From positions 1-34,246 of the forward strand of contig CAIJTR010000022.1 of assembly GCA_903823665.1 (NCBI GenBank): a stretch of 34,246 nt of DNA. Reading direction: 5' to 3'. A program made the position numbers and the translations under genes. Below the pieces are notes generated by a model. It was not told where the DNA came from. It saw only the letters and a program-made list of their open reading frames with translations, and did not search any database. Within the stretch, counting starts at the first letter, position 1, and each line of letters opens with the position of its first letter. Source of the DNA: an uncultured Rhodospirillales bacterium. Lineage in GTDB: Bacteria > Pseudomonadota > Alphaproteobacteria > Acetobacterales > Acetobacteraceae. Below are positions 25,192 to 33,265 of the stretch, in pieces.

Positions 25192-26249
25192 ATTTGCTGG
25201 AATCCGGTCCCGGCAACTATCGCACCACTGCGGTCGAACACCACGATTTCGAGCGCTGCGTCGCCAGGATCAAGTGCCGCCGCAGCTGTCTTCCATGCAC
25301 GCAACGCGATAGCTTGACCCAAAGCCGGCGCGAGTTCAAACGCTTCAACTGCAGTATTTGCGCGGATCACCTTATCTGCAATCTCGGGGTTGGCCCCCTG
25401 CCCTATCACAATTTCTGCAAGTGCAGCGAAATCCACCGAGCCGCGCCGGGAATGCAAATCAAGTCGCCCTTGTGCCAGCTTGGTCATCTTGCCAATCCCA
25501 CCAGCAATGCTGATCCGCGGCACGGGATGAGTGCGAAGATATTTCAGCATTCCACCCACAAAATCACCCATGTCGATCAACGCCATGTCGTCGAGTCCAT
25601 GCATTGCCTTGATGGCAGCTTCGGACGTCCTACCGGTAGCACCCGCCAAAAGATCAAGACCGGCGGCCCGGGCCACGTCAATGCCACGATGAATCGAGTG
25701 GATCCAGGCCGCGCAGGAAAATGGCACGACCACACCGGTGGTCCCAAGGATCGACAGACCACCCACAATACCAAGCCGGCCATTCAACGTGTGCCCCGCG
25801 AGCTTCTCACCACCCGGAATGGAAATCTCCACGACCACATCAGGCGTAGTTGCGATCTCGTTCAAGGCGTCACGTATCATCTGACGCGGCACCGGGTTGA
25901 TCGCGGGCTCTCCTGGAGGGATCGGCAGTCCCGGGCGCGTAACGATGCCAACGCCTTCGCCTGCACGAAAGTGAACGCCGGTGCCCCGCTCCCCGCGCCT
26001 GATGGTAACGCGGATCAGCGCACCGTGGGTTACATCGGGATCATCACCCGCGTCTTTGACAATGGCCGCCATGGTAAAGTTATGGCCGAGCCACGTCTCT
26101 GCGAGCGCAAAGGCGACGCGCTGCCCACGTGGCAGCGTGATCTCAACAGGGTCAGGGAAATGCCCGAGTACAAGAGCCGAAAACGCCGCCTTTGCTGCAG
26201 CGGCCGCACACGCTCCGGTCGTCCAGCCGAATCGCAGATTTGGCTCCAT
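25170..26249 (-). CDS. cbiD: Cobalt-precorrin-5B (C1)-methyltransferase CbiD
   Basis: A 359-residue C1-methyltransferase of the CbiD type, known from the anaerobic, cobalt-early pathway. Signatures are [18 protein letters not shown] near the N-terminus, [49 protein letters not shown], and [18 protein letters not shown]. In this otherwise aerobic set no CobF (which methylates C1 and removes the C2 acetyl unit) is present, so CbiD probably fills the step. I prefer ATG 26249; the frame reaches a GTG at 26285, which would overlap the divergent cobB start. It is a single minus-strand gene between cobM and cobB. Confidence 0.95.
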   Translation of the reverse strand: MEPNLRFGWTTGACAAAAAKAAFSALVLGHFPDPVEITLPRGQRVAFALAETWLGHNFTMAAIVKDAGDDPDVTHGALIRVTIRRGERGTGVHFRAGEGVGIVTRPGLPIPPGEPAINPVPRQMIRDALNEIATTPDVVVEISIPGGEKLAGHTLNGRLGIVGGLSILGTTGVVVPFSCAAWIHSIHRGIDVARAAGLDLLAGATGRTSEAAIKAMHGLDDMALIDMGDFVGGMLKYLRTHPVPRISIAGGIGKMTKLAQGRLDLHSRRGSVDFAALAEIVIGQGANPEIADKVIRANTAVEAFELAPALGQAIALRAWKTAAAALDPGDAALEIVVFDRSGAIVAGTGFQQIHGRNLR

Positions 26250-26278
26250 GAGAAGACATATAGTGGCAGTCACACCGC

Positions 26279-27586
26279 ATGACACGGGGGTTGATCATTG
26301 CTGCCCCCCGCTCGGGCTCTGGTAAAACTACAATCACGCTCGCACTGTTGGCTGCATTTAGGCGGCGTGCCCTATCTGTGCGGGCAGGCAAATCGGGGCC
26401 GGACTATATCGACCCCGCATTCCATGCAGCCGCAAGCGGCTCTCCTGGTTGCAATCTGGACAGTTGGGCAATGAACCCATCCTTGCTTGGTGCGATCGCC
26501 CAGAATGTTGCGTCCAATGGTGACCTGTTCATCATTGAATCATCAATGGGTCTGTTCGACGGAATTGATGGCCCGCCGGGTCGCACCGGGGCCGCAGCCG
26601 ATCTCGCCAGACGATTTCAGTTGCCCGTCGTTCTCGTTCTTGATGTATCCGGCCAATCCCAATCAGCAGCGGCCGTCGCGCGGGGTTTTGCATCACATGA
26701 CCCAACCGTTCGCCTAGCAGGCGTGATCCTCAATCAGGTCGCCAGTCCACGTCATCGTGAGGGTGTGACGCAGGCCATGATGCACCTGGGCCTCCCAATT
26801 TTGGGCAGCGTCAGTCGGGATAGCAGACTTGCCTTGCCAGAGCGCCACTTAGGCCTTGTTCAGGCGGACGAGCACTCCGACTTAAATATGCGTCTCGCCC
26901 ACTTGGCGGATATGGGTGAAGACCAACTCGATCTTGACGGCATTATGCAAGCCGCTGCGCCTTTTACATCAACGGGAGACCTGAGCCAGAGCATCCCTCC
27001 GCCCGGTCAGCGCATTGCCTTGGCACAGGATGCCGCGTTCAGCTTCATCTACCCGCATCTCTTACAATCCTGGCGCGCACTCGGCGCTGAAATCCGCCCC
27101 TTCTCGCCACTGTCGAATGAAGAGCCGCCGCGCGATTGTGATGCCTGCTGGCTACCAGGCGGCTATCCAGAACTTTATGCTGCAGCACTCGCATCAGCCA
27201 CACATTTTCAATCTGGCTTGATTGAATTTGCACACACAAAGCCGGTCCACGGCGAATGTGGTGGCTACATGGTTTTGGGTGAAACACTTCAGGACGCAGA
27301 CGGCCATACTCACAAAATGTGTGGATTGCTCAGCCAAACCACCTCGTTCAAGGTCCGGAGGCTTCACCTTGGCTACCGCGAGGCAACGCTGCTTTCAGAC
27401 GGTCCAATCGGTCGAGCTGGAGAAAAATTACGGGGCCACGAATTTCACTACGCAAGCGTAATTCAAGCCGGCACTGACCGCCCATTCGCAAACTTCACTG
27501 ACGCAACGCTTCGACCGCTCGGCCTAGCTGGCGGCCGCCGAGGAAATGTGAGCGGCAGCTTTTTCCACGCCATAGCGCTCGCCTGA
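26279..27586 (+). CDS. cobB: Hydrogenobyrinic acid a,c-diamide synthase (CobB/CbiA)
   Basis: A 435-residue glutamine-dependent amidotransferase that amidates the a and c acetate side chains before cobalt insertion. It has P-loop APRSGSGKTTIT (9-20), GKSGPDYIDPAFH, the SSMGLFDG block, and a C-terminal class I glutaminase-like domain with C327 in HGECGGYMVLG. HEFHYASV near the C-terminus is a family signature. Presence of cobG and cobN argues that hydrogenobyrinate is the substrate. The start is 29 bp from the divergent cbiD start, so its promoter, if any, lies inside cbiD. No good Shine-Dalgarno sequence is seen. Confidence 0.95.
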   Translation: MTRGLIIAAPRSGSGKTTITLALLAAFRRRALSVRAGKSGPDYIDPAFHAAASGSPGCNLDSWAMNPSLLGAIAQNVASNGDLFIIESSMGLFDGIDGPPGRTGAAADLARRFQLPVVLVLDVSGQSQSAAAVARGFASHDPTVRLAGVILNQVASPRHREGVTQAMMHLGLPILGSVSRDSRLALPERHLGLVQADEHSDLNMRLAHLADMGEDQLDLDGIMQAAAPFTSTGDLSQSIPPPGQRIALAQDAAFSFIYPHLLQSWRALGAEIRPFSPLSNEEPPRDCDACWLPGGYPELYAAALASATHFQSGLIEFAHTKPVHGECGGYMVLGETLQDADGHTHKMCGLLSQTTSFKVRRLHLGYREATLLSDGPIGRAGEKLRGHEFHYASVIQAGTDRPFANFTDATLRPLGLAGGRRGNVSGSFFHAIALA

Positions 27587-27595
27587 GGACATCAA

Positions 27596-28603
27596 ATGCA
27601 GTTCGCCAGCCTCCAAGACTTTCGAAATGCCTGCGTCACCCTTCCAGAAGCGGATGTTGCATCGGGCGATGCTGTTCGTGCCCGTCAAGCGATACTCACC
27701 AAACCCGTCGGTAGCCTGGGCCAACTTGAGGAGCTTGCCGCATGGCTCGCGACTTGGCAGCGGCGCGCCATGCCGAAACTCGACCGCATAGAGATTATCG
27801 TCTTCGCCGGAAATCATGGTGTCGTGAGGCAGGGGGTTTCACCATTTCCTGCCGAGGTAACGGCGCAAATGGTCGAAAACTTTGCCCATGGTGGTGCGGC
27901 GATCAACCAACTCGCGCGCGCAGCAGGTGCATCCCTGCACGTCGTGCCGTTGCAACTTGACGTGCCCACGACGGACTTCACCATCGGCCCCGCTATGGAG
28001 GAAGATGCGTTCTTGGTAGCCGTCAACACTGGTGCCGCAGCCGTGACCCCCGAGACAGATCTACTGTGTCTGGGTGAAATGGGGATCGGCAACACCACCG
28101 CTGCCGCAGCTCTAGCGGCAGCCTTGTTCGATGGCAGTGGCGCAGACTGGGCTGGTCGTGGCACAGGCGTTGATGATGCAGGGTTGGCCCGTAAGGTCGC
28201 ATCCATCAATGCCGCCCTTAACCGCCACACGTCGCGCGATCCATTGGCTGTTTGTGCCGCTCTTGGCGGGCGGGAATTGGCAGCACTACTAGGTGCAACG
28301 TTGGCTGCAAGACTGCACAATGTCCCCGTAATGCTTGATGGGTTCGTCTGCACCGCTGCCGTAGCCGCATTGATGCATCTCGCACCGGGCGCACTGGACC
28401 ATACGCAAATAGCCCATGTCTCCGCCGAGGCAGGCCACCGAAGACTCGCTGATTTGTGCGGCAAGTCACCCATCCTGGATCTTGGCATGCGACTTGGTGA
28501 GGCGTCCGGTGCTGCGATGGCAGCTATGGTCATCCGTGCGGCAGTGGCATGCCACGTCGGTATGGCGACGTTTCCCGAGGCCGCCGTTTCTACGCGGACA
28601 TGA
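27596..28603 (+). CDS. cobT: Nicotinate-nucleotide--dimethylbenzimidazole phosphoribosyltransferase
   Basis: A 335-residue enzyme that makes alpha-ribazole 5'-phosphate from nicotinate mononucleotide and 5,6-dimethylbenzimidazole. In P. denitrificans naming it is CobU. Motifs: ILTKPVGSLGQLEELAAWLA, VFAGNHGVVRQGVSPFP, CLGEMGIGNTTAAAAL, VMLDGFVCTAAVA, and LDLGMRLGEASGAA with E302 as the probable catalytic base. GAGG lies seven bases before ATG 27596, nine bases after cobB. The stop overlaps the cobS start. No bluB for dimethylbenzimidazole synthesis is in the window. Confidence 0.96.
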   Translation: MQFASLQDFRNACVTLPEADVASGDAVRARQAILTKPVGSLGQLEELAAWLATWQRRAMPKLDRIEIIVFAGNHGVVRQGVSPFPAEVTAQMVENFAHGGAAINQLARAAGASLHVVPLQLDVPTTDFTIGPAMEEDAFLVAVNTGAAAVTPETDLLCLGEMGIGNTTAAAALAAALFDGSGADWAGRGTGVDDAGLARKVASINAALNRHTSRDPLAVCAALGGRELAALLGATLAARLHNVPVMLDGFVCTAAVAALMHLAPGALDHTQIAHVSAEAGHRRLADLCGKSPILDLGMRLGEASGAAMAAMVIRAAVACHVGMATFPEAAVSTRT

Positions 28604-29343
28604 CTGAAATTGTTCGCCAATTGGCTGCTGCTATCGGGCTGCTGACACGGCTGCCGATCTGGAGAGTTGTATCCAAGCCCCCAAAAGAGTTTGCCGCGAG
28701 CGCCTGGGCATGGCCGCTGGTCGGCGCAGTGATCGGAGGCCTAGCTGCGATCGTCTACACAGCCAGCGTTGCCATCGACCTTTCTCCGCCTGTCGCAGTG
28801 TGTTGGACTCTGATTGCTCAGTTGCTGATAACCGGCGCACTGCATGAGGATGGTCTGGCGGATACTACAGACGGGTTTTTCGGCGGCCAGACGCGTGATC
28901 GTAAGCTGGAGATCATGCGCGATAGTCGCATCGGAACCTTCGGAACATTGGCGTTGCTCATATCGACCGCCTTACGTGGCGTAGCGCTGGCCAGCATAGC
29001 TTCGCCGGATCGTGTGGCGGTTGCCCTCGTTGTATCTGGCTGTTTGGCACGCGGAGCCATCTTGTTCGTTGCAGCCACGACCAAGCCTTCGCGCGATAGC
29101 GGCCTAGCCTCTGGCCTCGCGCATATCCCTCCCGTCAGCGTCACCACCGGCCTAGCGCTCACACTGATCTTCACCGGCTGTGCGCTTCGGTCCAACGCTG
29201 TCCTGCCATTGTTCACCACTGCTCTTATCGCGTTGGCCATGCGTCGTTGGGCGATCGGACAGATCGGCGGGCATACGGGCGATGTCTTGGGGGCAACAGC
29301 AGTTTTGACAGAAGCAGTGCTACTCAGTGAATTAAGCGGCTAA
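28600..29343 (+). CDS. cobS: Adenosylcobinamide-GDP ribazoletransferase (cobalamin synthase)
   Basis: A 247-residue integral membrane enzyme that joins adenosylcobinamide-GDP and alpha-ribazole (phosphate) to make cobalamin (phosphate). It is CobV in P. denitrificans naming and is not the chelatase subunit CobS. The N-terminus AAAIGLLTRLPIW and the acidic motif HEDGLADTTDGFFGG (82-96), followed by RKLEIMRDSRIGTFG, are diagnostic. Several hydrophobic segments fit the membrane family. ATG 28600 overlaps the cobT stop; the frame extends to 28549 inside cobT. It ends tail to tail with the ribazole phosphatase gene (4-bp overlap). Confidence 0.95.
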   Translation: MTEIVRQLAAAIGLLTRLPIWRVVSKPPKEFAASAWAWPLVGAVIGGLAAIVYTASVAIDLSPPVAVCWTLIAQLLITGALHEDGLADTTDGFFGGQTRDRKLEIMRDSRIGTFGTLALLISTALRGVALASIASPDRVAVALVVSGCLARGAILFVAATTKPSRDSGLASGLAHIPPVSVTTGLALTLIFTGCALRSNAVLPLFTTALIALAMRRWAIGQIGGHTGDVLGATAVLTEAVLLSELSG

Positions 29344-29861
29344 TTAAACATAGTCACCGAACCGATAGCTGGGGGTGCAGCAAAAAAATCAACGGTGTTA
29401 CCTGCGAGCATCGCACGCAGCAGCTTCAACGGCCCACCATGCGACACGATGACACAATCCCGCCCGCTCGCCTGAATATCCCGGCAAAACGAGGTAACGC
29501 GCGCAAGCAACTTATTCCCGCTCTCGCCGCCAGGAGCTGCGAACCCAGCCGGATCAGCAGCCCACCTGTCGAGCAAATCGCGCGGCACATCGTCCCACGC
29601 CCTACCCTCCCACTCACCGAAATCCATTTCCAGGAGACGATCATCGACAATCATTTGGAGTCCGCACTCAAGTGCGATAGCGGTCCGCCGACATCGCACA
29701 GCAGGACTCGACCACAAAACTTCTGCAGCGAAGCCCAACAGTCTGGCACGCATCGCAGCTAACTGGTCCTCACAGTTTGGAGCCAATACAACGTCAAGCC
29801 GGCCATAGCAAACGCCCGGCTTCACCATTGGAGTGGCATGGCGCACCAACGCTACACGCAA
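29340..29861 (-). CDS. Histidine phosphatase family protein, probable alpha-ribazole phosphatase
   Basis: A 173-residue phosphoglycerate-mutase-fold phosphatase. The N-terminal RHA motif (R7-H8-A9) carries the phospho-accepting histidine; PGVCYGRLDVVLAP resembles alpha-ribazole phosphatases (Salmonella CobC) more than generic mutases; EMDFGEWEG and the second histidine H141 in VIVSHGG complete the site. The likely role is removing phosphate from alpha-ribazole phosphate or cobalamin phosphate at the end of B12 synthesis. The start is TTG 29861 with GGGAG five bases upstream, adjacent to the stop of the TPR gene. It lies at the tail of the glc operon. No symbol is given because cobC is used above in its other sense. 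Confidence 0.85.
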   Translation of the reverse strand: MRVALVRHATPMVKPGVCYGRLDVVLAPNCEDQLAAMRARLLGFAAEVLWSSPAVRCRRTAIALECGLQMIVDDRLLEMDFGEWEGRAWDDVPRDLLDRWAADPAGFAAPGGESGNKLLARVTSFCRDIQASGRDCVIVSHGGPLKLLRAMLAGNTVDFFAAPPAIGSVTMFN

Positions 29862-30416
29862 TCAGGCTCCCTCGCCTTCTACCTTCACTACCAATTCCTT
29901 CAGGTGCTTTGCACCATCAGGCGTGAGTGGATCGATCTCTAGCAACTTCTTCCAAGCCGCCAAGGCCTGAACCCAATGCTGCTGATCGGAAGTGATGTCC
30001 GAAAGAGCGTGCCAAGCATTGAATTGCCGGGGCTCACGCTTCAAAGCCTCTTTCAAATCGGCGATCGCACCGGTCGCGTTGCCAGTCTGGTATTTAGCAA
30101 GTGCCCGCTTGGCAAATGCATCAGCAAAATTGGGCTCAAGAGCCAGGACGGCATCGTAATCCAGCACCGATTGGTTAGCTTCCTTGCCCTGCATATGCCT
30201 AGCGGCACGACCCATGAGCAACGCGGCCGTTGGACCAGCCGAACGTTGCCACAGTTCAGAAATACGAGCCTCCATCCGAGCAGCAGCAGCCTCATTGGGA
30301 GCAATCGGCAACGCCGTGAGCAATTGCTCAAGTTCTGCGTTTGGGCCACTTGGCGGGGTCTCCGCGTGGGACAGCCGCGGCAAGGAGCAAAGCATCAGGA
30401 TAAATACAATGCGCAT
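29862..30416 (-). CDS. Tetratricopeptide repeat protein, probably exported
   Basis: The protein has 184 residues from ATG 30416, which gives a signal peptide MRIVFILMLCSLPRLSHAE; TTG 30458 and ATG 30434 are alternative starts. After a helical region (about 25-75) come two or three TPR units: YDAVLALEPNFADAFAKRAL, IADLKEALKREPRQFNAWHA, and the AAWKKLLEIDPLTPDGAKHL segment. Such repeats mediate protein contacts. It probably acts in the periplasm; the partner is unknown. It lies between glcF and the phosphatase with little or no spacing, so it is co-transcribed with the glycolate oxidase genes. Confidence 0.82.
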   Translation of the reverse strand: MRIVFILMLCSLPRLSHAETPPSGPNAELEQLLTALPIAPNEAAAARMEARISELWQRSAGPTAALLMGRAARHMQGKEANQSVLDYDAVLALEPNFADAFAKRALAKYQTGNATGAIADLKEALKREPRQFNAWHALSDITSDQQHWVQALAAWKKLLEIDPLTPDGAKHLKELVVKVEGEGA

Positions 30417-30458
30417 AGGCCTACGCTCGCGCATGCAAGACCGAAAACGCAAGCCCAA

Positions 30459-31763
30459 TCAGCGCTTGGATCGCAGGCCAGCTGGTTCTGGACCACCCGC
30501 CATCCAATCAAGCAACTCGATCGTATGAACGATCGGCGTCGCACCAGCAAGCTGTGTCATGCAGCCAATATTGCCCGCTGCAATCACATCTGGTTTCGTA
30601 GCGACTAGGTTCTTCAGCTTGCGATCCCGTAATTTTCCGGCAATTTCAGGCTGCATGAGGTTATAGGTACCCGCCGAGCCGCAGCAGATGTGCGCTTCAT
30701 TTGGCACCACCACCCTAAACCCGGCTCGGGCGAGCAGCGTTTTGGGTTCATTGGTCACCTTCTGCCCATGCTGCAGACTGCAGGCGGCATGATAGGCCAC
30801 GGTCAGATCTGATGCCGTTCTCGTCGGAGCGTAAGAAAGTCGCACGAGATACTCACTGATGTCGCAGGCCAGCGCCGAAACACGCTCCGCATCGGCGCTA
30901 TCCGGCTCGTTACGAAACATGAAGCCGTAATCCTTGACCGTCGTGCCGCAGCCGGACGTATTGACGACGATGGCATCTAGGCCCGCGCTGCCATACTCAG
31001 CCATCCAGGCCTGTACATTGGCGCGCGCTGAGGCCATTGCGGGATCGTGCATGCCCATGTGATGCGTCAAGGCACCACAGCAGCCAGCCCCTTTGGCCAC
31101 CACGACCTCGACCCCCATCCGTGTCAGCAGCCGGATCGTGGCCTCGTTGATCTGAGGTGCCAAGACCTGCTGGGCGCATCCTGCAAGCAAGGCCACACGA
31201 CCCCGCCTCGTCCCGATGGCGGCATGAACCTGCGGCCGCTCAACGGAACTCGCTTTTGGAACACGATTGGGCGCTAAGTCGAACATGGCCCGCAGCCGCT
31301 TGGAGAAAATCTCATCAGCGGGGAGGAGGCGTGACAGCACTTTTAACAGCCCCGCCGCTCTCAAAGCCAAACGCATCCGGTCTGGATAAGGCAAAGCAAG
31401 CTTCAAAACGTTCCGGAGAAGCCGCTCATGCCAAGGCCGCTGATACGTCTCATGGATAAACGTCCGAGCGTGATCAACTAAATGCATGTAATTAACCCCA
31501 GACGGACACGTCGTCATGCATGACAGGCAAGACAGGCAACGATCGACATGGCGCACCACTTCTTCGGTCGCAGGACGCCCAGTCTCCAGCATGTCCTTTA
31601 TCAGGTAGATACGACCGCGTGGGCTGTCGAGTTCATCGCCCAGAAGCAGGAAGGTCGGGCACGTTGCGGTGCAAAAGCCACAATGGACGCAGGTCCGAAG
31701 CACCTGATTGGAAGCTGCGATATCCGGATTTGAAAGCTGCTCAGTCGTGAAGTTCGTTTGCAT
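30459..31763 (-). CDS. glcF: Glycolate oxidase iron-sulfur subunit
   Basis: A 434-residue subunit that passes electrons from GlcDE to the respiratory chain at the inner membrane. The N-terminus carries two [4Fe-4S] motifs: C25-x2-C28-x2-C31-x3-C35 (CVHCGFCTATCP) and C76-x2-C79-x2-C82-x3-C86 (CLSCLSCMTTCP). Two cysteine-rich CCG domains follow, with GAGCCGALTHHMGMH, VNTSGCGTTVKDYG, HAACSLQHGQ and ICCGSAGTYN. Start ATG 31763 lies 11 bp after the small membrane gene. All expected cluster ligands are intact. Confidence 0.96.
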   Translation of the reverse strand: MQTNFTTEQLSNPDIAASNQVLRTCVHCGFCTATCPTFLLLGDELDSPRGRIYLIKDMLETGRPATEEVVRHVDRCLSCLSCMTTCPSGVNYMHLVDHARTFIHETYQRPWHERLLRNVLKLALPYPDRMRLALRAAGLLKVLSRLLPADEIFSKRLRAMFDLAPNRVPKASSVERPQVHAAIGTRRGRVALLAGCAQQVLAPQINEATIRLLTRMGVEVVVAKGAGCCGALTHHMGMHDPAMASARANVQAWMAEYGSAGLDAIVVNTSGCGTTVKDYGFMFRNEPDSADAERVSALACDISEYLVRLSYAPTRTASDLTVAYHAACSLQHGQKVTNEPKTLLARAGFRVVVPNEAHICCGSAGTYNLMQPEIAGKLRDRKLKNLVATKPDVIAAGNIGCMTQLAGATPIVHTIELLDWMAGGPEPAGLRSKR

Positions 31764-31774
31764 CGATGATCAAT

Positions 31775-32044
31775 TCAGGACGGTGCACGCATGAAATAGA
31801 TTAGGCCCGTCAGTCCCGCGCCAAGGGCAACGATCTGCGCTTGCGCCCTGGCGGCGTCAGAAAACATCCAAGAATATCCCAGCACCACCGAGGTTGCAGC
31901 ACCTGCTAAAAACAACAACCCAATAAGTGCTGCCCATAGCGTGCGGAGCACACCTTCGCGGATTACCATCGCAGAGCCGATACCGCCAATCAGCGACACC
32001 ATCAAAACCAGCATGGTCGTCGTCCAGCTCAGTAAATAACCCAC
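31775..32044 (-). CDS. Small membrane protein of unknown function in the glc operon
   Basis: An 89-residue protein with three hydrophobic stretches (about 8-27, 33-56 and 68-86), each long enough to cross the membrane. I do not recognise a family. The GTG start is supported by an overlapping GGAG/AGAGG ribosome binding site seven bases upstream. It is placed between glcE (30 bp) and glcF (11 bp) on the same strand, so it is very likely co-transcribed. A membrane anchor or quinone-side partner for the soluble glycolate oxidase subunits is a speculation from position alone. Confidence 0.75.
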   Translation of the reverse strand: MGYLLSWTTTMLVLMVSLIGGIGSAMVIREGVLRTLWAALIGLLFLAGAATSVVLGYSWMFSDAARAQAQIVALGAGLTGLIYFMRAPS

Positions 32045-32051
32045 GATGTCA

Positions 32052-32058
32052 CCTCTCC
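32052..32058 (-). promoter_or_regulatory. Ribosome binding site for the small membrane protein's GTG start
   Basis: GGAGAGG on the minus strand ends seven bases before GTG 32044. It is the main evidence that this short frame is translated. Confidence 0.7.
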
Positions 32059-32074
32059 AGACTTGATCACAACT

Positions 32075-33265
32075 TCAATGTGCTTGATGCATTCGACCCA
32101 CATTCAAAATCCAGTGCGGGTCAAACGCCGCCTTCACACGACGGGTGATATGATCCAACGCCCCCACTTCTGGCGGTATAACATCCATCGCAGCCCGAAG
32201 CGGCTCAGGCGCGCGAAACAACGTCCAAGTCCCGCTCTCTTGCCGTGCTGCGGCACAGATCACGCCATGTGCCTCACTTGTTGCAGGTCCTGCGATCCAT
32301 ACAAGGCCACCGCCCCAGTCCATAAACCACTTAACCCCAAGCGCTTCCACCGCTTTTATCACCCGTGGGCCAGCGGAAGGCCTAACCGACACACGCCAGA
32401 CAGCGTCATCAGGTTCTGTTCTCAAGGGCAGTGCGTCGCGCACGGAGCGCCACAACGCTTTGGAATGTCCATCATCAAGAATATCCCCAGCGCCAAACCG
32501 GTTCAGATCACGACGAAGGCATTCCGCCCGATAGATGACTGAGGGTTCAAAATCCTCAATGCGCGCAAGAGTGACGCTACCCCAAAAGCCATCTGCTTTT
32601 GGAAGATAGGCCGCACCGGACACCGCATAAGGAGATCCCAACGCTGCCGACAATGCTGCAACGCCCGTGTGCGGATTTAAACCCGTAATAGCAAGCGTTG
32701 CCGTCCGCTCTGGAGCCGGCATAACCTTCAGCGTGATTTCCGTCATCACGGCGAGAGTGCCATGGCTACCGGTGAGCAACTTGCAAATATCAAGACCCGT
32801 TACGTTCTTGAGCACCCGCCCACCACTTCGTATCACCTCGCCTGAACCGTTGACCGCGCGGACACCCATGATGTGATCCCGCGTCGCACCCCACGCAATC
32901 CGGCGCGGACCCGAGAGGTTTGTGGCCACGACACCGCCAATCGTCTGATCGGACGAGCTTCCGAACATCGAACAGAAATCCGGCGGCTCAGCAATCAGAT
33001 GCTGCCCCTTCGCCCCAAGGGCGTTCTCAATATCTCGAACCAGCGTGCCGGCGCGTGCAGATATTATGAGCTCAGAAGGCGAATAAAGCGTTATGCCGGT
33101 CAGAGCACTCGTTGAAATTGTGTGCGCAGCCTGGACGGGTCGTAGCAGCCCAGCCTTGGTCTGATTTCCACAAACCCAAACCGGCTCTTCGCGAGCAGCA
33201 GCACTAACGACTACTGAAGCGAGCTCAGCCTCCGTTTCAGGCGATTGTATCCTTAGATCAGACAC
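32075..33265 (-). CDS. glcE: Glycolate oxidase FAD-binding subunit
   Basis: A 396-residue FAD-linked oxidase subunit. The N-terminal half is a PCMH-type FAD domain: SALTGITLYSPSELIISARA, EPPDFCSMFGSSSDQTIGGV, and WGATRDHIMGVRAVNGSGEV with a NVTGLDICKLLTGSHGTLAV block. The C-terminal half is the shortened substrate/cap region typical of GlcE, ending in VKAAFDPHWILNVGRM. It forms the flavin dehydrogenase with GlcD. The start is GTG 33265, directly after the glcD TAA stop, without a strong ribosome binding site, so translation probably depends on glcD. Confidence 0.95.
   Translation of the reverse strand: MSDLRIQSPETEAELASVVVSAAAREEPVWVCGNQTKAGLLRPVQAAHTISTSALTGITLYSPSELIISARAGTLVRDIENALGAKGQHLIAEPPDFCSMFGSSSDQTIGGVVATNLSGPRRIAWGATRDHIMGVRAVNGSGEVIRSGGRVLKNVTGLDICKLLTGSHGTLAVMTEITLKVMPAPERTATLAITGLNPHTGVAALSAALGSPYAVSGAAYLPKADGFWGSVTLARIEDFEPSVIYRAECLRRDLNRFGAGDILDDGHSKALWRSVRDALPLRTEPDDAVWRVSVRPSAGPRVIKAVEALGVKWFMDWGGGLVWIAGPATSEAHGVICAAARQESGTWTLFRAPEPLRAAMDVIPPEVGALDHITRRVKAAFDPHWILNVGRMHQAH

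Noticed and set aside
25188-26282. 364-residue plus-strand frame antisense to cbiD
   Set aside because: CbiD signatures on the other strand are unambiguous; the antisense product has no recognisable motif.
29344-29400. Terminator shared by cobS and the phosphatase gene
   Set aside because: The two genes overlap and no inverted repeat with T-run is visible; the A-run near 29382 lies inside the phosphatase gene.
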